From Symsagittifera roscoffensis (lineage: Eukaryota > Xenacoelomorpha > Acoela > Convolutidae): a stretch of DNA of 64,000 nt. The translations under genes were made by a program, and so were the position numbers. A model generated the notes under the pieces. It had not been told where the DNA came from, ran no database searches, and saw nothing but the letters and a program-made list of their open reading frames with translations. This document shows, in pieces, positions 11,432 through 23,161 of this stretch (position 1 is the first letter of the stretch; each line of letters starts with the position of its first letter). Location of the stretch: positions 72,755,345 to 72,819,344 of the forward strand of contig NC_087062.1 of NCBI RefSeq assembly GCF_963678635.1, written 5' to 3'.

Positions 11432-12694
11432 AAACTGGTTTTTAACCAATTTAAACTAAATCGATTAATTATACACGTTTTAGGAAACTAATTGGATTTC
11501 AAATCGATAGAAATCAGTCTTTTTCTTGAATATTCAAAACAGATTTCAGTTTTTAAAAACTTGATCAAATCCAAATCTTGCTTAAAGCCATCAATTTTGG
11601 CTAAAATCCATTTAAAACGTTTCAAAAAATCTTAGGCAGATCAGTTTTAATGGCTGAAACTATTATTTCAAATCGATTTAGGCAAAATCCAAAATAAAAA
11701 ATCAAGAAAATGGTCATTATGAATCATTTTTGAATTCCAAAAGATAAAATTATAATCTACAAAACCATAAATTTTGATCAGATTTCAAGCAAAAACTTAT
11801 GTCATGAATCAATTAAGTTTTTGCTATGAATCTGATTTTGATCTTGAGAATATGCAATTAATTCAGAGAAAATTATGAATGAAAAGTAGATTTATTTTTT
11901 GAGCTGTAACTTATGAAACGAGCTTGAACAATGGTCAAAACAAACCAAGTTTTGTGCTCAAAATTAGATCAGGATTTGAACGCAAATTATGCAAAGAAAT
12001 CATCGATATTTTAAAAATTTTTTGATTTTTTTTATGCCACCAGATGCTATGGATGTAAATTGATATATATTTGGCACGGAATTATTGCAACCCAAATTCA
12101 AAACTGATGAAAATTGAACCAGAAAAATTGAGAAAAGGTGATTATAGTGAAGTTTTATTGTCTTTAACCATTAAAGTGAAAAAAAAAAGATTATAAAAAA
12201 TTTGCAATCGATTCGAATTATTTGTTAGAAAGTAGCAATAAAACCCATTTTCAATTGATTATAGTCGATTGTTTTTTTTAACTTTTGTAGACACTGACAA
12301 TTAAACTCAAATTTATTTCATTTTTATTCATGGAACTCCAATGCTTGATGATAAATTGTTGCCGGCAAGATCAAAGAGATATCAAAGCTAGTAATCTTAT
12401 TGCGGAATCCGCGGAAAATGCTTATAATTCACAATTTTGTCCTCTTAATGTTGTAGGAAATCTTTTTTTTTTTCAAAAGGGTTTATGAAAGCTTTTTTTT
12501 TCATCGAATCTGGTTGAGAATGGTTTCACAGTATAGAATGACTGAAACACTGCTGAGCTACTGCTTCAATTGATAATAAGCTAGAGAAATGAAGCTAAAG
12601 TGGTACATTGTCAGGACGCATTTTGATTTTACAATATTTCAAGGAGCTAAACGGGGAAAAGATAGAGAAACACCCGGGTTGAGGTGCTAGACTC
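11432..12694. other. intergenic, no gene recognised
   Basis: Strongly AT-rich with many AAATCGATTT- and AAATCAAT-like words. No open frame or RNA feature worth reporting. Confidence 0.4.
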
Positions 12695-12699
12695 ATGAT

Positions 12700-12870
12700 T
12701 CCACCGAAATGGTCGAACGATGTCCGTTTTCGAGTTTTTTTAGTCGAACGATGTCCGATTTTGATTTTGTTCGACTTTAGCGGACATTGTTCGAATTTGT
12801 TCAACTTTGCTCGACTTTGTTCGACTATACCGGACATTGTTCAATTTTTTTCAACTTTATCGGAAATTAG
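12700..12870. repeat. degenerate TTGTTCGAC / CGGACATTG tandem repeat
   Basis: Words such as TTGTTCGACTTTAGCGGACA recur with drift (GTTCGACTATACCGGACATT, GTTCAACTTTATCGG), preceded by inverted relatives (TCGAACGATGTCCG). The overlapping open frames on both strands are repeat by-products. Confidence 0.6.
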
Positions 12871-13024
12871 CCGAAGCGTCCTGAGCTACAACGAAACTCG
12901 GACATCGTTTGACTGTTTCTGTCAAATCATCTGTCAAAAACCTCAGCCTGGGCAGCCGCCAAATCTAATAGAAATTGCCACAAAAATGAGCATCGTAGAT
13001 TCGTGTAGCCTGGGTTAAGTTGTT

Positions 13025-13395
13025 GGACTTACGTTTCAATCAAACAGACCAATAATGGCTATTTTTCGACCGGTTCGTTTAAAAATGGCTATGTTTTGAC
13101 CGACTCGACCCAATTTGGCTATTTTTTGACCGATTTGATCGAAGAAAAAATAGCTTGGATTGTGTTCGATTGCTGATTCTACAAATTTTGTAACGGATTC
13201 CGCAAAATTTCATGTTTTCGGAGCAATTTTGACGATAACCGTGTTTTAGATATTTGTCCATGGAATCCAAACAGCAAAGAAGATAAAGAGAAATAAAAAA
13301 GTTGCAGCTTCCTCATTAATTTTCTGTTGGCCTGTTGAGGAATCAGCTTATAATTCACAAAATTCAAAGTTTGGCCTCGTAATGAATGATTTTGA
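13025..13395. repeat. second copy of the right half of the fold-back element
   Basis: Aligns with 11150-11431: TTGGCTATxTTTTGACCGA, TTGTGTTCGATTGCTGATTC, ATAACCGTGTTTTAGATATT and GGCCTGTTGAGGAATCAGCT are all shared. It ends in GTTTGGCCTCGTAAT. Confidence 0.7.
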
Positions 13396-16270
13396 ATCAA
13401 TTTAAATCAAATCGATAAGATATACTTTTTAGACAGAACATTAAAAAAGTTTAGTTTTACTCAAAAAATATATATTTTTTGAATCTTGAGTTATAAAAAC
13501 TGCTAATAACAACTTTCATCTATGGGAATCTATTTATGAGGCTCACGAATTTTTCATGTTTGGTGCGTACGTATTAAAATATATGGAATTGTAAGATAAA
13601 AAAAATATTTTCTTATAAAAAAATTGTATGATTAGAATTTTTGATCAACTGGTTATTGATTTCCGGGATTAGAATGATTGTTACATTTCAACGTATACTT
13701 CTACGTCTAATCTTGTTTTTTCTAAATTTGATTTTAAAAATTGCTATATAGTTTTTCCGATCGTTTTCTCAACTTGCATAAATCTAATGCTGATTTTCTT
13801 AAGGAAAAACGAACGAAAAAAATTTTATATTCAAACAATTAGGATTTAGATTTTTTAAAGTCAATTTGAATTGCTAAAAGGAACAAACATTAAGGCTTGC
13901 AATAACAAAAGTCCAAACGGCTTCAAAATCGATAATTCAAGTGTCACAAAAAAGTTTCCACATCATAACTTCTCTTATCGATCTAGTTTTTTTTTCCAAA
14001 AAAAGTTTTAGATATTTTAATTAAGTTTCAATCATAATTCTTTTTGAAAGGTTTAAAAAACGAAGTGATTTTTTTTGCACAAAAAAAAAGAATGTTTAAT
14101 TTTAATGACGAGTTGTAAATGTTTTACAATCAATAAAAGCATAATAAAAAAATCAGTCCAATACGTAAAGTTATGAAAAAAGTTAATCGTCTAGTTTTTC
14201 TGTCTTCATGCAAAGATTTAGCAGCTTAATAAATACAAGAATAACAAAAAATCTAAAACTGATTGTGTTATTCATAAAAACATATATTTAAAAGTTATTT
14301 GCCAGTTGGTTCTTTTTAAGTGTAACGTGCTTTTTTTATTATTAACTTGCAGTTTCTCGTCGACAACAGTTAATTCAGTATTTTATTATTGAAACCTTTA
14401 TCTGTTACCAGGAAACCTCTGATAAATATTCCAATTTGAATATTTTTCTTGAAACAAATTACAAAAAAAGGTAAGTTGCTCTATAAAATTGCAACTGTAG
14501 TGCCAAAGGATTTTTCCCCAATCCTATGTAATTAATAAAACTTGTTTCAGTCTGGGACGTAAACTTCGCTTCTTTGTGTATTAAGAAAAATTGAAAATTT
14601 ATTTTGACAGCTGCTGCATTATTCTGAAACTTTGCACAGCCTTGAAATGCAACTGGTATACTCTTTCCCATCAAATCGCATTTCGGATTTATAAAGTTTC
14701 TGGTCTTGCTTAGAAAAAATTTAAAGCGTTGAGCTTTTGTTTATAATGGAACAGGTTTTAGCAAGATGAGTTTGTTGCTTATTTATCGAAAAATATCGAA
14801 TTATTATTGCTCGATTAGTTTTTTCTCAACGATATTTTTTTTAGCATTTTATAATTTTGGTCATATAGTAGCATAATATATAATTAGGTTACGTTTTTTC
14901 AAAATATTGGAACTGACTCATAGTTTCCAATTAGATAATAATATTACAGACTCTGTTTTTCAGAATTGATTGCCACATATTCCATGTTCGTTTTGGCTTA
15001 TATCTCTTATGTTTTAATAATCAAGAAACAATTCCTTAGCCTATTATATGTTTCCGCAAACAATTGTCTTTTTTGGCAGCCCTAGTTTATGTACACTCAA
15101 TAAACAATGGATTAAATGTTATTTTCAAAACACAGCAAGTTTTTGTGAGAGCAACGCCGAGTTCAAAAACCACTAATTACAACGATTTGCTGGAGTGTTT
15201 TGCATTTGGAAAGATATCTAAGGCAAACAAATTTGGTGCCCTTTTGAAAGTTTTATTAGAAAAACTGGAAACTTTTTTCAGTATTTCAATATTTCGAAAA
15301 AATTTGAATAGATAAAAAACGCAACGTTCAAATCCATCAACTGTACCAAATTTTTTTTTAATAATCACTGAGAAAAAAAATCCACCAATTCTGCGTTTTT
15401 GTGAAAATTGTCACACATTGGCTGAAACCTCGTGAAATTTGCAAACATAGCAATGACAGATATTTCTTTTTTCAGAAAATGTCACAAAAAAGCACTATAA
15501 TGAAGCAATTTGATGATTATCGCGTTAAATAAAAAACTAAAAATTTCAACTTTCCAAGGAATGATGACTCAAAGAAGTTTAGTGAAATGAAAAAAAAACT
15601 TGGTGAAAAAGTAAGATAACTTAACCAAAAATCTTTTTTTAATAGCAGTTCTAATTTCCTTTGGAAATTGAAGCTGACTGACAAATTTGAAAGAGATGCA
15701 TCAAATTGATCATTGTTTGAAACGTTTTCATTCAAGTTTTAAAAGCAGTCAGATGCTTCGAAGATTTGATTTATTGCAAAACTTTTCTTTAGTTTTTTCT
15801 TTCTTGGCACGCGATTAATCATTGTGTTTGTTAAATCGGAAGTTGTCTTGTTGAAAAAACATGAAAACTCTGTAGTGTAGCTTTTTGAATATTCTCTTTA
15901 AAGTATCATTGTTTGTTTATTTCTCAACAATTGGAAGGTTGCGGTTGAAACAGTGAACAAAAGCTTTGATAAGAAATTGGCAGACAAATCGTCTAAAACT
16001 CAAATTTTTGCCATTTTTTCATTTTTGCTGAAAACATTGATTGAAAGTGAGGCCAGCTAATTGACAGAAAAAAACCTTTGCCGAGGTATGATAACTGAAG
16101 TTGAAAGACAATTTACTTGCAGTCATTTTCTGTATTATTGTGATGTGATTTGAAAATAGTCAGCTGAGTAGTTTGGGATAATTGAAGCGCAAACATTTAA
16201 GCTTTCGCTTTCGAAGATTAAAAACCAATCCGAACGGAATTGAGGACTGCGTATGGTTCCAAAACTTATA
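13396..16270. other. intergenic, no gene recognised
   Basis: AT-rich with homopolymer runs. Short frames (e.g. 14459-14674, 15064-15315) show no motif, no coding bias and no splice context I can support. Confidence 0.4.
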
Positions 16271-16325
16271 AACTTACCAAAGGATGCATCAGATTTTTGC
16301 AAACTTACCAAAGGATGCATCAGAA
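16271..16325. repeat. two-copy tandem repeat upstream of the GTPase gene
   Basis: AAACTTACCAAAGGATGCATCAGA occurs twice, about 31-32 bases apart, roughly 400 bases before the GTPase start. TATA-like sequences follow at about 16384 and 16493. A regulatory role is only conjecture. Confidence 0.5.
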
Positions 16326-16685
16326 ACGCAAAAGCCAGATCAGTTGGGGTTTTGCCCTGTTATGTACAGTTTTTGTGTTTGTTTATATATACTTGTGTGC
16401 AGCCCAAATTGAGAGCTTCCAGAAAAAATTCTCTATTTTTTTCACTTTTTTCAGCTGCAACTTTTGATTGCACTCGACATAGTTAGTCGCCACTATATAC
16501 CGGTGAAAAAATTATTGTATCAATTTTTCACACAACACCGATTTTGAAGATGACTGTGTAAACTGCAGCCAAAATTTTCTAAGAAGTTGTAAATATTGTT
16601 TGTGCAAATTTTTTTTAAACTCGTTTCTTTTTCGAAACTCGTTGCGAATTGTTTAACAAATGAATGGTTAAAACACTGCTTAGGT

Positions 16686-17829
16686 ATGAATTCAAATCAG
16701 GAGATAAGTGAAGCGGAGAAAAACTTCAACCAAACTTTGGAGACTCTTCAAGATTGGAGGCGCCAGGAAATCAATGTTGGTGTGATTGGACAAGCAAAAG
16801 TGGGCAAATCGACTCTAATCAATACCTTGCTTGGATATGAGTATGACGAAGATGGTAATTTGCCCTCAGGTGCTGCGGCTGTGAACGAGGCTGGAGTGTG
16901 CACAACTGAGCCACGTCCGTTCGAACATCCTGAAAACAAACGAATAAAAATTTGGGATCTACCAGGAGTCGATGGCAGTAATTTTCTTCTAAGAAATTAC
17001 TGGCAAAAAATCAGAGCAAAAGATTCGCAGCTAAACCCAGAAGGAGATATTAAATATGATTTTTTCATCATTGCTCTGAATAATGTTATTGGGACAGATG
17101 CAAGCAGTCTGATTGAAGGAGCGAAAACGATGAAAATAAAGTGGTATATTGTCAGGACTCAAATTGATGTGACAATTGAATTTGCGAAAAAACGAAAAAG
17201 AAATGAACAAAAGACAATTGACGAAACCAGGGGAAATCTGATCATACAGTTGAAAGAAAAATGTCTGGAAGAAGGAAGTGATTTCAATCTGTACTTAGTT
17301 GATGGGACAGAAAGAGGGAAATTTGAGATGCCGAAATTGAGAGATGATCTACTGACAGACTGCCCGGAGGCCAAAAAGCTCGTGTTGCTAAGACATGCGA
17401 AGGAAAATGGCAAAGTTGTCGCTATGGCAAAGTTAACTGCCCTGCAGTCGCGAATACCAAAAGTAGCATCTGCTTGCACAAAGCGTGATAAGATTCCGCT
17501 ATCCAGTTTTTTTTGCAAGAAAAAACCGGAGCAACTGATCGTGGAAGAAGTTTTGTTGTATCAACAAACCTTCAGGCTACTGAAAATAGACATCGAAGAA
17601 TTTACTCGCGATCACGCAAAAGGAAAAGGAAACTTCGAAGATATCGTCAGGAACCACTTTGAAGGAGAAGATCCAGGGTTGACATTCATCCGCGACCAGG
17701 CGAACAAGCTCCGGTCAACAGACTCGACTGAAGAAGTGGAAAAGACCGCGGCAAGTATAGTTGCACTTGGCGTACTCGGTGGTGTTGGTGTTGGTGTGGC
17801 TGCTGTTTCAACTGGTGCCGTTATCGCAG
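16686..17829 (+). CDS. immunity-related-GTPase-like protein, exon with the GTPase domain
   Basis: Encodes residues 1-381 plus one base of the next codon. G1 is GQAKVGKS (35-42), Thr pair at 73-74, G3 is WDLPG (90-94), G4 position is TQID (158-161). The flanking layout (GV-TTEPRPFEHP, WDLPGVDG, YDFFII, WYIVRTQID, F-MPKLRDDL) is that of the IRG/p47 GTPases, which act at intracellular membranes in cell-autonomous immunity in vertebrates. The ATG at 16686 is chosen because the open frame upstream has no ATG and an acceptor-like GCTTAG ends at 16683. The exon ends in a Gly/Val/Ala-rich hydrophobic stretch at GCAG|GTACGC; reading on gives a stop three codons later. The usual G4 lysine is replaced by Gln. 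Confidence 0.85.
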
Positions 17830-18358
17830 GTACGCAATAGTCGAATTAGTGTTTTGACTTTTGAAGAAAAATGCAGAACTTCATATGATTGAGGTGTTTG
17901 TTGTTCAATTCAAACTCGACTTTTTCATTAGCATCTAAAAAGTATGATGCCGAATTCTAGGTGAAATGGATCACAATTGATTATATTGTCAATTGATAGT
18001 CAATATCTATAAAATTACAAAAAAAACCTATTATAACCTTTCAAAAATGGTATTTATTATATTTTTTTATATCGATTTAATCCATTATATTCGACTATAT
18101 TCAATTATAATACATTAAAAATGGATTGAATCATATTGTTTTTTAATCTATATAATCTATTATAATAGATTACAATAGATAATAATGTGTTTTTTGAGAA
18201 AAAATTAATTATGAATTTTGTAACTTTTTTTTCAAAATTATCTCACTTTCCTGTTCCGTGCAGTTGCTACGTAATACATTTCATAAATGTTTCTTTTCAC
18301 TTAAGATTTTATTTATTTAAGCTTTCTCTACTTTTTTTTATACAACGTAAACTCCATC
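17830..18358. other. GTPase intron, part left of the large element
   Basis: Starts with the donor GTACGC. Contains AT-rich near-palindromic sequence at 18000-18190, including the perfect 18-base palindrome AATCTATTATAATAGATT at 18154-18171. No coding region. Confidence 0.6.
18351..18358. repeat. probable target site duplication, left copy
   Basis: ACTCCATC lies directly outside the AG terminus at 18359 and matches 7 of 8 bases of ACTTCATC at 60802-60809, directly outside the CT terminus. Confidence 0.6.
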
Positions 18359-18792
18359 AGTAGATGTTGGGGCTGAAGTGATGGGGGGGTGGCACCATGG
18401 AAGACCACATGTACTAAGATACATTTTAATTTTCCGGTCTTCCATGCTATGTCTGCACACTGGTTATAAAGTCTACAAAATATTAAGATAGCGAAAATAA
18501 TTGGTAAGGTTTCACGGTCTGTGTAATGGTAAGAGAATGGTTAGAAACAAGATACTTTTTTTGGATTTGTGTAGAAGTGTCTAGTTTTTTCACAAAAATT
18601 TCGGCGTGCGTTATCCAATTGGTACAATTAATGATTTATTACGTTTATTTTGTGAAATGAACGTCCTGTAATTAGTTTTTTGGTTCATGGTAATTCAACT
18701 GTAAGAGTTATTGAGCAAAAACTTAGATTTTTCATCAAAAAAATTTGAAACGTTTTTCAGAAAAACTTCATAACACGATAACATTTTGTATA
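18359..18792 (+). repeat. left terminal inverted repeat
   Basis: Pairs with 60390-60801 reversed. Shared blocks in order: AGTAGATGTTGGG, CATGGAAGACC, TTCCGGTCTTCCAT, ATTAAGATAG, AATTGGTAA, TGTGTAATGGTAAGA, GTGTCTAGTTTTTTC, ATTTCGGCG, GTAATTAGT, AAACTTAGATTT, ACACGATAA. An inner hairpin, ATGGAAGACC...GGTCTTCCAT, lies at 18398-18448. Confidence 0.85.
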
Positions 18793-19034
18793 ACTCGACC
18801 TATAAATATTTTGATATATGATTTTTTATTTTGGAACAGTGCTCTATCTACCTAAAAAATGCTGAATCCTACTGATACTTCGAAAAATCGATTTTTTTTT
18901 TGAGAAAAAAAATATATTATAAAGAAAGTACAAAAATCACTGCATCGTACAGTAAATTTACTGCCATAATTTAAACTTACAATTGAAAATGCCTTTTTAC
19001 ATGAAATTACTTATAAAATTCAAAACATGCTCAC

Positions 19035-19398
19035 CAATAGTGATCTCCTCTATCATTACTTGCAGCTGAGTTGATGATCGCAAAAGCATATTTTGTTGGT
19101 TGAGGTACTTTATCAGAGCAGTAAGATCCCATGTACTTCAGCTCAGCAATCTTTTCAATAACTTTCAGAATTAAAAAATTATCCATCTTCGCAGGTTTTT
19201 GAAGATTTACATCTGAAACAAAGAAATTGATAGCTTGATAATGATTTTCAGGATTAAGAAAGGTAAGATTAGTGACTTACACGCATCAAATATTGAATCA
19301 ACAAAGTCCCATACACAAGTCTTATAAACTTGACCAATGTTATTGAACACTGTTTTACAGCCTGGGTGAAGAACTTTCTCGGTTTTTCCATTTAACAC
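19035..19398 (-). pseudogene. adenain-like cysteine protease fragment, two exons
   Basis: Exon 19398-19281, a 68-base intron 19280-19213 (donor GTAAGT, acceptor TTTCAG) and exon 19212-19035 join in phase. The joined product contains KYAFAIINSAASNDRGDHYW, which fits the region around the catalytic His in the adenovirus-type maturation protease of Polintons. The upstream frame has no start, and sequence after the donor at 19034 shows no continuation with the catalytic Cys, so it is truncated at both ends. In relatives this enzyme cleaves capsid precursors. It lies directly downstream of the capsid-type gene on the same strand. Confidence 0.7.
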
Positions 19399-19425
19399 TG
19401 TTCATTATCTGCTTTTTCTGGAGAT

Positions 19426-20810
19426 TTAAGTCTGAAGAAAAACAAAATAGATAGTACAGAGACAATAACAATGAAATGTTTTTATAGGAACCTTAAAACT
19501 CAAAAAAAAACTTTTTTTAGCTATTGTTCCGGTTTTTTCAGTTTGAACATTTGATAGTCTTTCTCCTAAGACTTGATCCAAAGGAAATTGGAAAAACATA
19601 TCTAATCTCAAGCTTTCCACACTAAAATCTGGATAATGCATTTATTCAGCAGCATCCCGTAGTGAAGACAAGACAAAAACAAAAATTATTGATTTTGAAA
19701 ATCTTTTATAGAAAGAGCTGGGAAATCTTGGTTAAACTGCATTTCTCTCAAAATTGTAACACAAGGACAATGAGGAGAAGTTGTATCTATTGAAACGATT
19801 GTTCCTCCATTCCGAATAATTCTGAGCTCTCTAAAATCAAATTAATGATAGTTGAAAAGGTTTTAGTGAAAAGATCCCGCATCAGCCGAGTTTTTATTCA
19901 TCGCAACAGTAATTCTTCTTATTGGAGCGTTATTCAATAAAATTTATTTTATCAATTGGTTTTAACAAGATGGAATGATAAAGGTTTTTGCTATAGTTTC
20001 CATGTAATTGTAGTGAGCAGGTTCTCTTTCCAGATTCCATTGCAAGTAATGATTATTAGAAACAGCAACTAAAATCATTTTGGTAAACAGCGAAGAATCA
20101 ACCATTTCCAGACGAACTTTTGAATCATCAGTTGACATTAAAAAAAACAAAGTCCAACTCAAATTAGTTAATGTCGAACTTTGGTATTTGGTAGCAACAA
20201 TTTTCTGCAACTAAACAAATCAATGGCAAGCCCCCATACAATGAAAAAGCTATCCCAGTTTCTAAGGAAATGTCACTATCAGTGAACGGATGCATATCGA
20301 ATGTATCAGGAAATTCTTCAAAACTGAATTCATAACAAGCAATTTTTCCTTTAGAACTCACAGCGGACGAGTTGAATTCGTTCGACATTTAAGCCTCATA
20401 AGCATCTAATCTATTGGTGTTGTAAACCATTGTTTTGTTGAACAAATTTCACACTTTGATAAAAGTGAAAGTAATTGATTGTTTATATAAGTTAAATAAG
20501 GTTCTGGTTCTTCATCTAAACCATCCTCGGATTTGCTTTATGTTCTGCTTTTTTTCAATGAAAGCATCAAACAACCTTAACTGAATAATTGAAGCTAAAA
20601 ATTTAGATGGGTATCACTCTTATCCAAAAAGAGATTGCGATCCCTTTCGAAATTAAAATCAATACTGCTTTCATGTAGCGAAGTACTAGGGAATACTTCT
20701 TGTGTATAAGACGAGATAATTGTTTCCAAAGCTTGAATTCTATCAAAATCTCCAAAGAAGAAAAACTCCGTACCGAAAATGACTACTTCGGTTTGTGCTC
20801 AGTATGTTTT
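19426..20810 (-). pseudogene. F54H12.2-type capsid protein of Polintons, broken
   Basis: Minus-strand segments in shifting frames keep family order. An N-terminal part lies near 20800-20570 (FDRIQALETI, NFERDRNLFLDKSDTHLNF) and an EPEPYLTYINN block near 20510. Then come ISNEFNSSAV-like MSNEFNSSAVSSKG and DTFDMHPFTDSDISLETG (20388-20220), YMETIAKTFIIPS (about 19990), FDFRELRIIRNGGTIVSID (about 19830-19770) and MHYPDFSVESLRLDMFFQFP...LGERLS (19641-19550). I take this family to be the double-jelly-roll major capsid protein; that functional label is from memory. At least three frame changes and in-frame stops. Confidence 0.75.
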
Positions 20811-21375
20811 GTCAATTTTTTTTGCGAGAGCGACTGGTTTCCGATCTACTTTTTTGAGAAAGGCATCTGGTTCTACTAGTTCTACGATTGGAGTTCATTG
20901 TTCCACATCCCAACTGTTTCCGAACTGTTTTTGTTCCAAGATTTTTTGCATGTTCTGCTTTTTTTCTCTTGAAAGCATCAAACAACCTTCCCTTGAATAA
21001 TTGAAGCTAAAAATTTAGATGGGTATCACGCTTATCCAAATAGAGATTGTAATCCCTTTCGAAATTAAACTCAAAACTGCTTTCATGAAGCGAAGTACGA
21101 GGTATACTTCTTGTGTGTAAGACGACATAATTGTTTACAAAGCTTGGATTCTATCAAAATCTCAGAAGAACAATTTGCAAAAGCTCCGTACCGGAAATGA
21201 CTACTTCGGTTTGTGCTCACTATGTTTTGTCAATTTTTTTTTTGCGAGAGCGACTGTTTTTCGATCTAATTTTTTGAGAAAGGCATCTGGTTCTACTAGC
21301 TCTACGATTGGAGTTCATTATTCCACATGCCAACTGTTTCCGAACTGTTTTTGTTCCAAGATTTTTTGGATATAC
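20540..21375. repeat. tandem duplication, period about 411 bases
   Basis: Two direct copies, about 20540-20950 and 20951-21375, start at TGTTCTGCTTTTTTTC...GAAAGCATCAAACAACCTT. The unit spans the end of a small minus-strand gene and the start of the capsid-type gene, so both junction regions are present twice. Confidence 0.85.
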
Positions 21376-21560
21376 TTTGTGTTGTTTTTTGTCCAGTGAC
21401 ATCTATTCCGATCTCTGATGCTGCAAATTCAAAAAAATCTGCTTCAATTCTTTTTGCAGCTGGTACTATGTATTTTTCAATAAGGAGGTTGCAGTTCTCC
21501 TAAGAGTTTGCGCAAAAGCATCAAAATTTTTTCCACTTTGTCTCGCATGTCTCCAAAAAA
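21215..21560 (-). pseudogene. small basic Polinton protein, broken
   Basis: Minus-strand frames read FDAFAQTLRRTATSLLKKYI and AAKRIEADFFEFAASEIG, then after a shift GTKTVRKQLACG followed by an Arg/Lys/Ser-rich tail. The pattern (amphipathic stretch then basic tail) is that of a small conserved Polinton protein encoded just before the capsid gene; a minor virion-core role is an inference. The 3' part is duplicated by the 411-base repeat. Confidence 0.55.
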
Positions 21561-21589
21561 ACTACTGAATTTTGAGCAATCATTTCGTT

Positions 21590-22120
21590 TGAAGTAGAAA
21601 TCAAAAATTATTATTCCATACCTCGCGGAACAAGAGAACAACTCGTGTAATTCCTACGGAAACAAAGAAATTTTTTTAGCCTTAACTATCTCCAGTTTTC
21701 ACTTTGGAGATGATTGAATTACAAAGCAAAAAGCAAGTTTCTGTATCACCGGTTATGTTGTATTCTATAATATCACTCTATATCATCATAGAATGCATTC
21801 TTATAATGTCGTTAGAATACTGAGGATAATGCGGTCTTTTTCCACTCACTATAACCCTTGTTTGCTTTTGTTCTAAATCACAACTAAAAATGTGACTCAA
21901 ACAAAAAATAAATCAGAAACAATGATTGATCTTCAGGTAAATGAATGGTTATCTTTTGTGTAATTTTATTTTTTGATACGTGTATTCCGTTAAATTCAAA
22001 AACTTGATCACCTAGACATTCTCGATATTAATTGTTCATGTCTACAACTGTATCAACAATACTTGAATACAATTCTTTTTCAATGTGTATCAGTTCAATC
22101 ATTCTTTTCTCCTCAGAACT
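21590..22120 (-). pseudogene. conserved Polinton-associated protein, broken
   Basis: Minus-strand pieces include GIHVSKNKITQKITIHLPED (near 21980), KRPHYPQYSNDIIRMHSMMI (about 21845-21785) and FFVSVGITRVVLLFREVW (about 21675-21622). These are in shifting frames but in the order of a conserved unnamed protein encoded between integrase and capsid genes in related elements. Function unknown, possibly structural. Confidence 0.5.
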
Positions 22121-22420
22121 CTCTCTGCCGTCTAGGAAAGTTAACTCCCTCAAAAACTCCCTCAATAAAATCCCTCAATAACGTTTTGGTACAAAAATTG
22201 GTCTGATAATTTTGATATAGCAACCTCCCATTCTATTCTCAAATGTATTTGTTCGTGTAGAAAATTTGTAAAAAAATAAGACTACTTTTTGGAAAACAAT
22301 TAAAAGAAGCGTTAAGAGCTAGCTCAATAATAAAATAACGGTGACAACAGATCGATAGAAAAAAATATACCTATAATTTGAATGTTTTCTCAGCTCTTTT
22401 TCTTAATGTTGTCCCTAATT

Positions 22421-23161
22421 TTATTTCTTCTGTGTCGAGATCTTTTGTAGGAGGATTTTTCGAAAAATTGCAAAATTTTTAAAAGTTTCATCTGTAAATT
22501 GTAGTTTGTATCCTTTTCGGAAAGGAATATCATTCTTTGAAACTCTCACTCTATCTCCATTTCGGAATTTTGGCTTCCCATATCTTGTTAGAGGTTTGTT
22601 GTACAGAATTGAGAGGAAATTGGTCTTCTTAACATATCTAGTTGAGTTCTCAGTAGATCTATTGAGGCAAAAATTCATTGTAGATATCAATTGACGTAGC
22701 ATATGTTCGAACTTTTCACCATGCTCTTCTATGAAGCGGAAAATTATGTGTTTTAATGATTGAATGGCTCTTTCTGCAAATGCAGATTTTGTTTCACTCA
22801 TTGTTGGTTAAGCTTAAATCCTTTTTCTTTGCAATTTGTCTCTGCAAAACTTCATCAGCAACCAATAAAAGTTTGACTCCACTGTTTTGAATTGCTAATT
22901 TGTCCACTAAAGCCAAGTCCATACACCAATTTTCCTTGATGGGTTTTGAAAAGCTTGAAATCTTCCGAAGCGTCTGATTGGAGGACCAAATTTTGTATTT
23001 GATGTCTTGCTTTGTAAAAACTGTTCTACTTTTTTTTGACAAACCGCTTGCTTTTTCAAGGTTTGCACATAATCGTACGCCAATTTACCCCTACAATACA
23101 ATCTGTTTAGGCTTAACTTCTCAGATTTTGAAAGGGATTCAAGTTCCTCTGTCTTTGGCAT
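22421..23161 (-). pseudogene. Polinton-type (F54H12.3-like) integrase, internally deleted
   Basis: The N-terminal part (LNRLYCRGKLAYDYVQTLKK...TKFGPPIRRF) shifts frame near 22980 and continues as WCMDLALVDKLA, which holds the first catalytic Asp. After VKLLLVADEVLQRQIAKKK the core is missing. The frame resumes at SETKSAFAERAIQSLK (catalytic Glu) and ends with KPKFRNGDRVRVSKNDIPFR and KGYKLQFTDETF, the C-terminal SH3-like part. The segment with the second Asp of the DDE triad is gone, so it cannot be active. Confidence 0.8.

Noticed and set aside
17830-17840. Stop codon at 17838-17840 as the true GTPase end
   Set aside because: It lies three codons past a good donor (CAG|GTACGC), and an in-phase compositionally matching exon exists downstream; not fully excluded.
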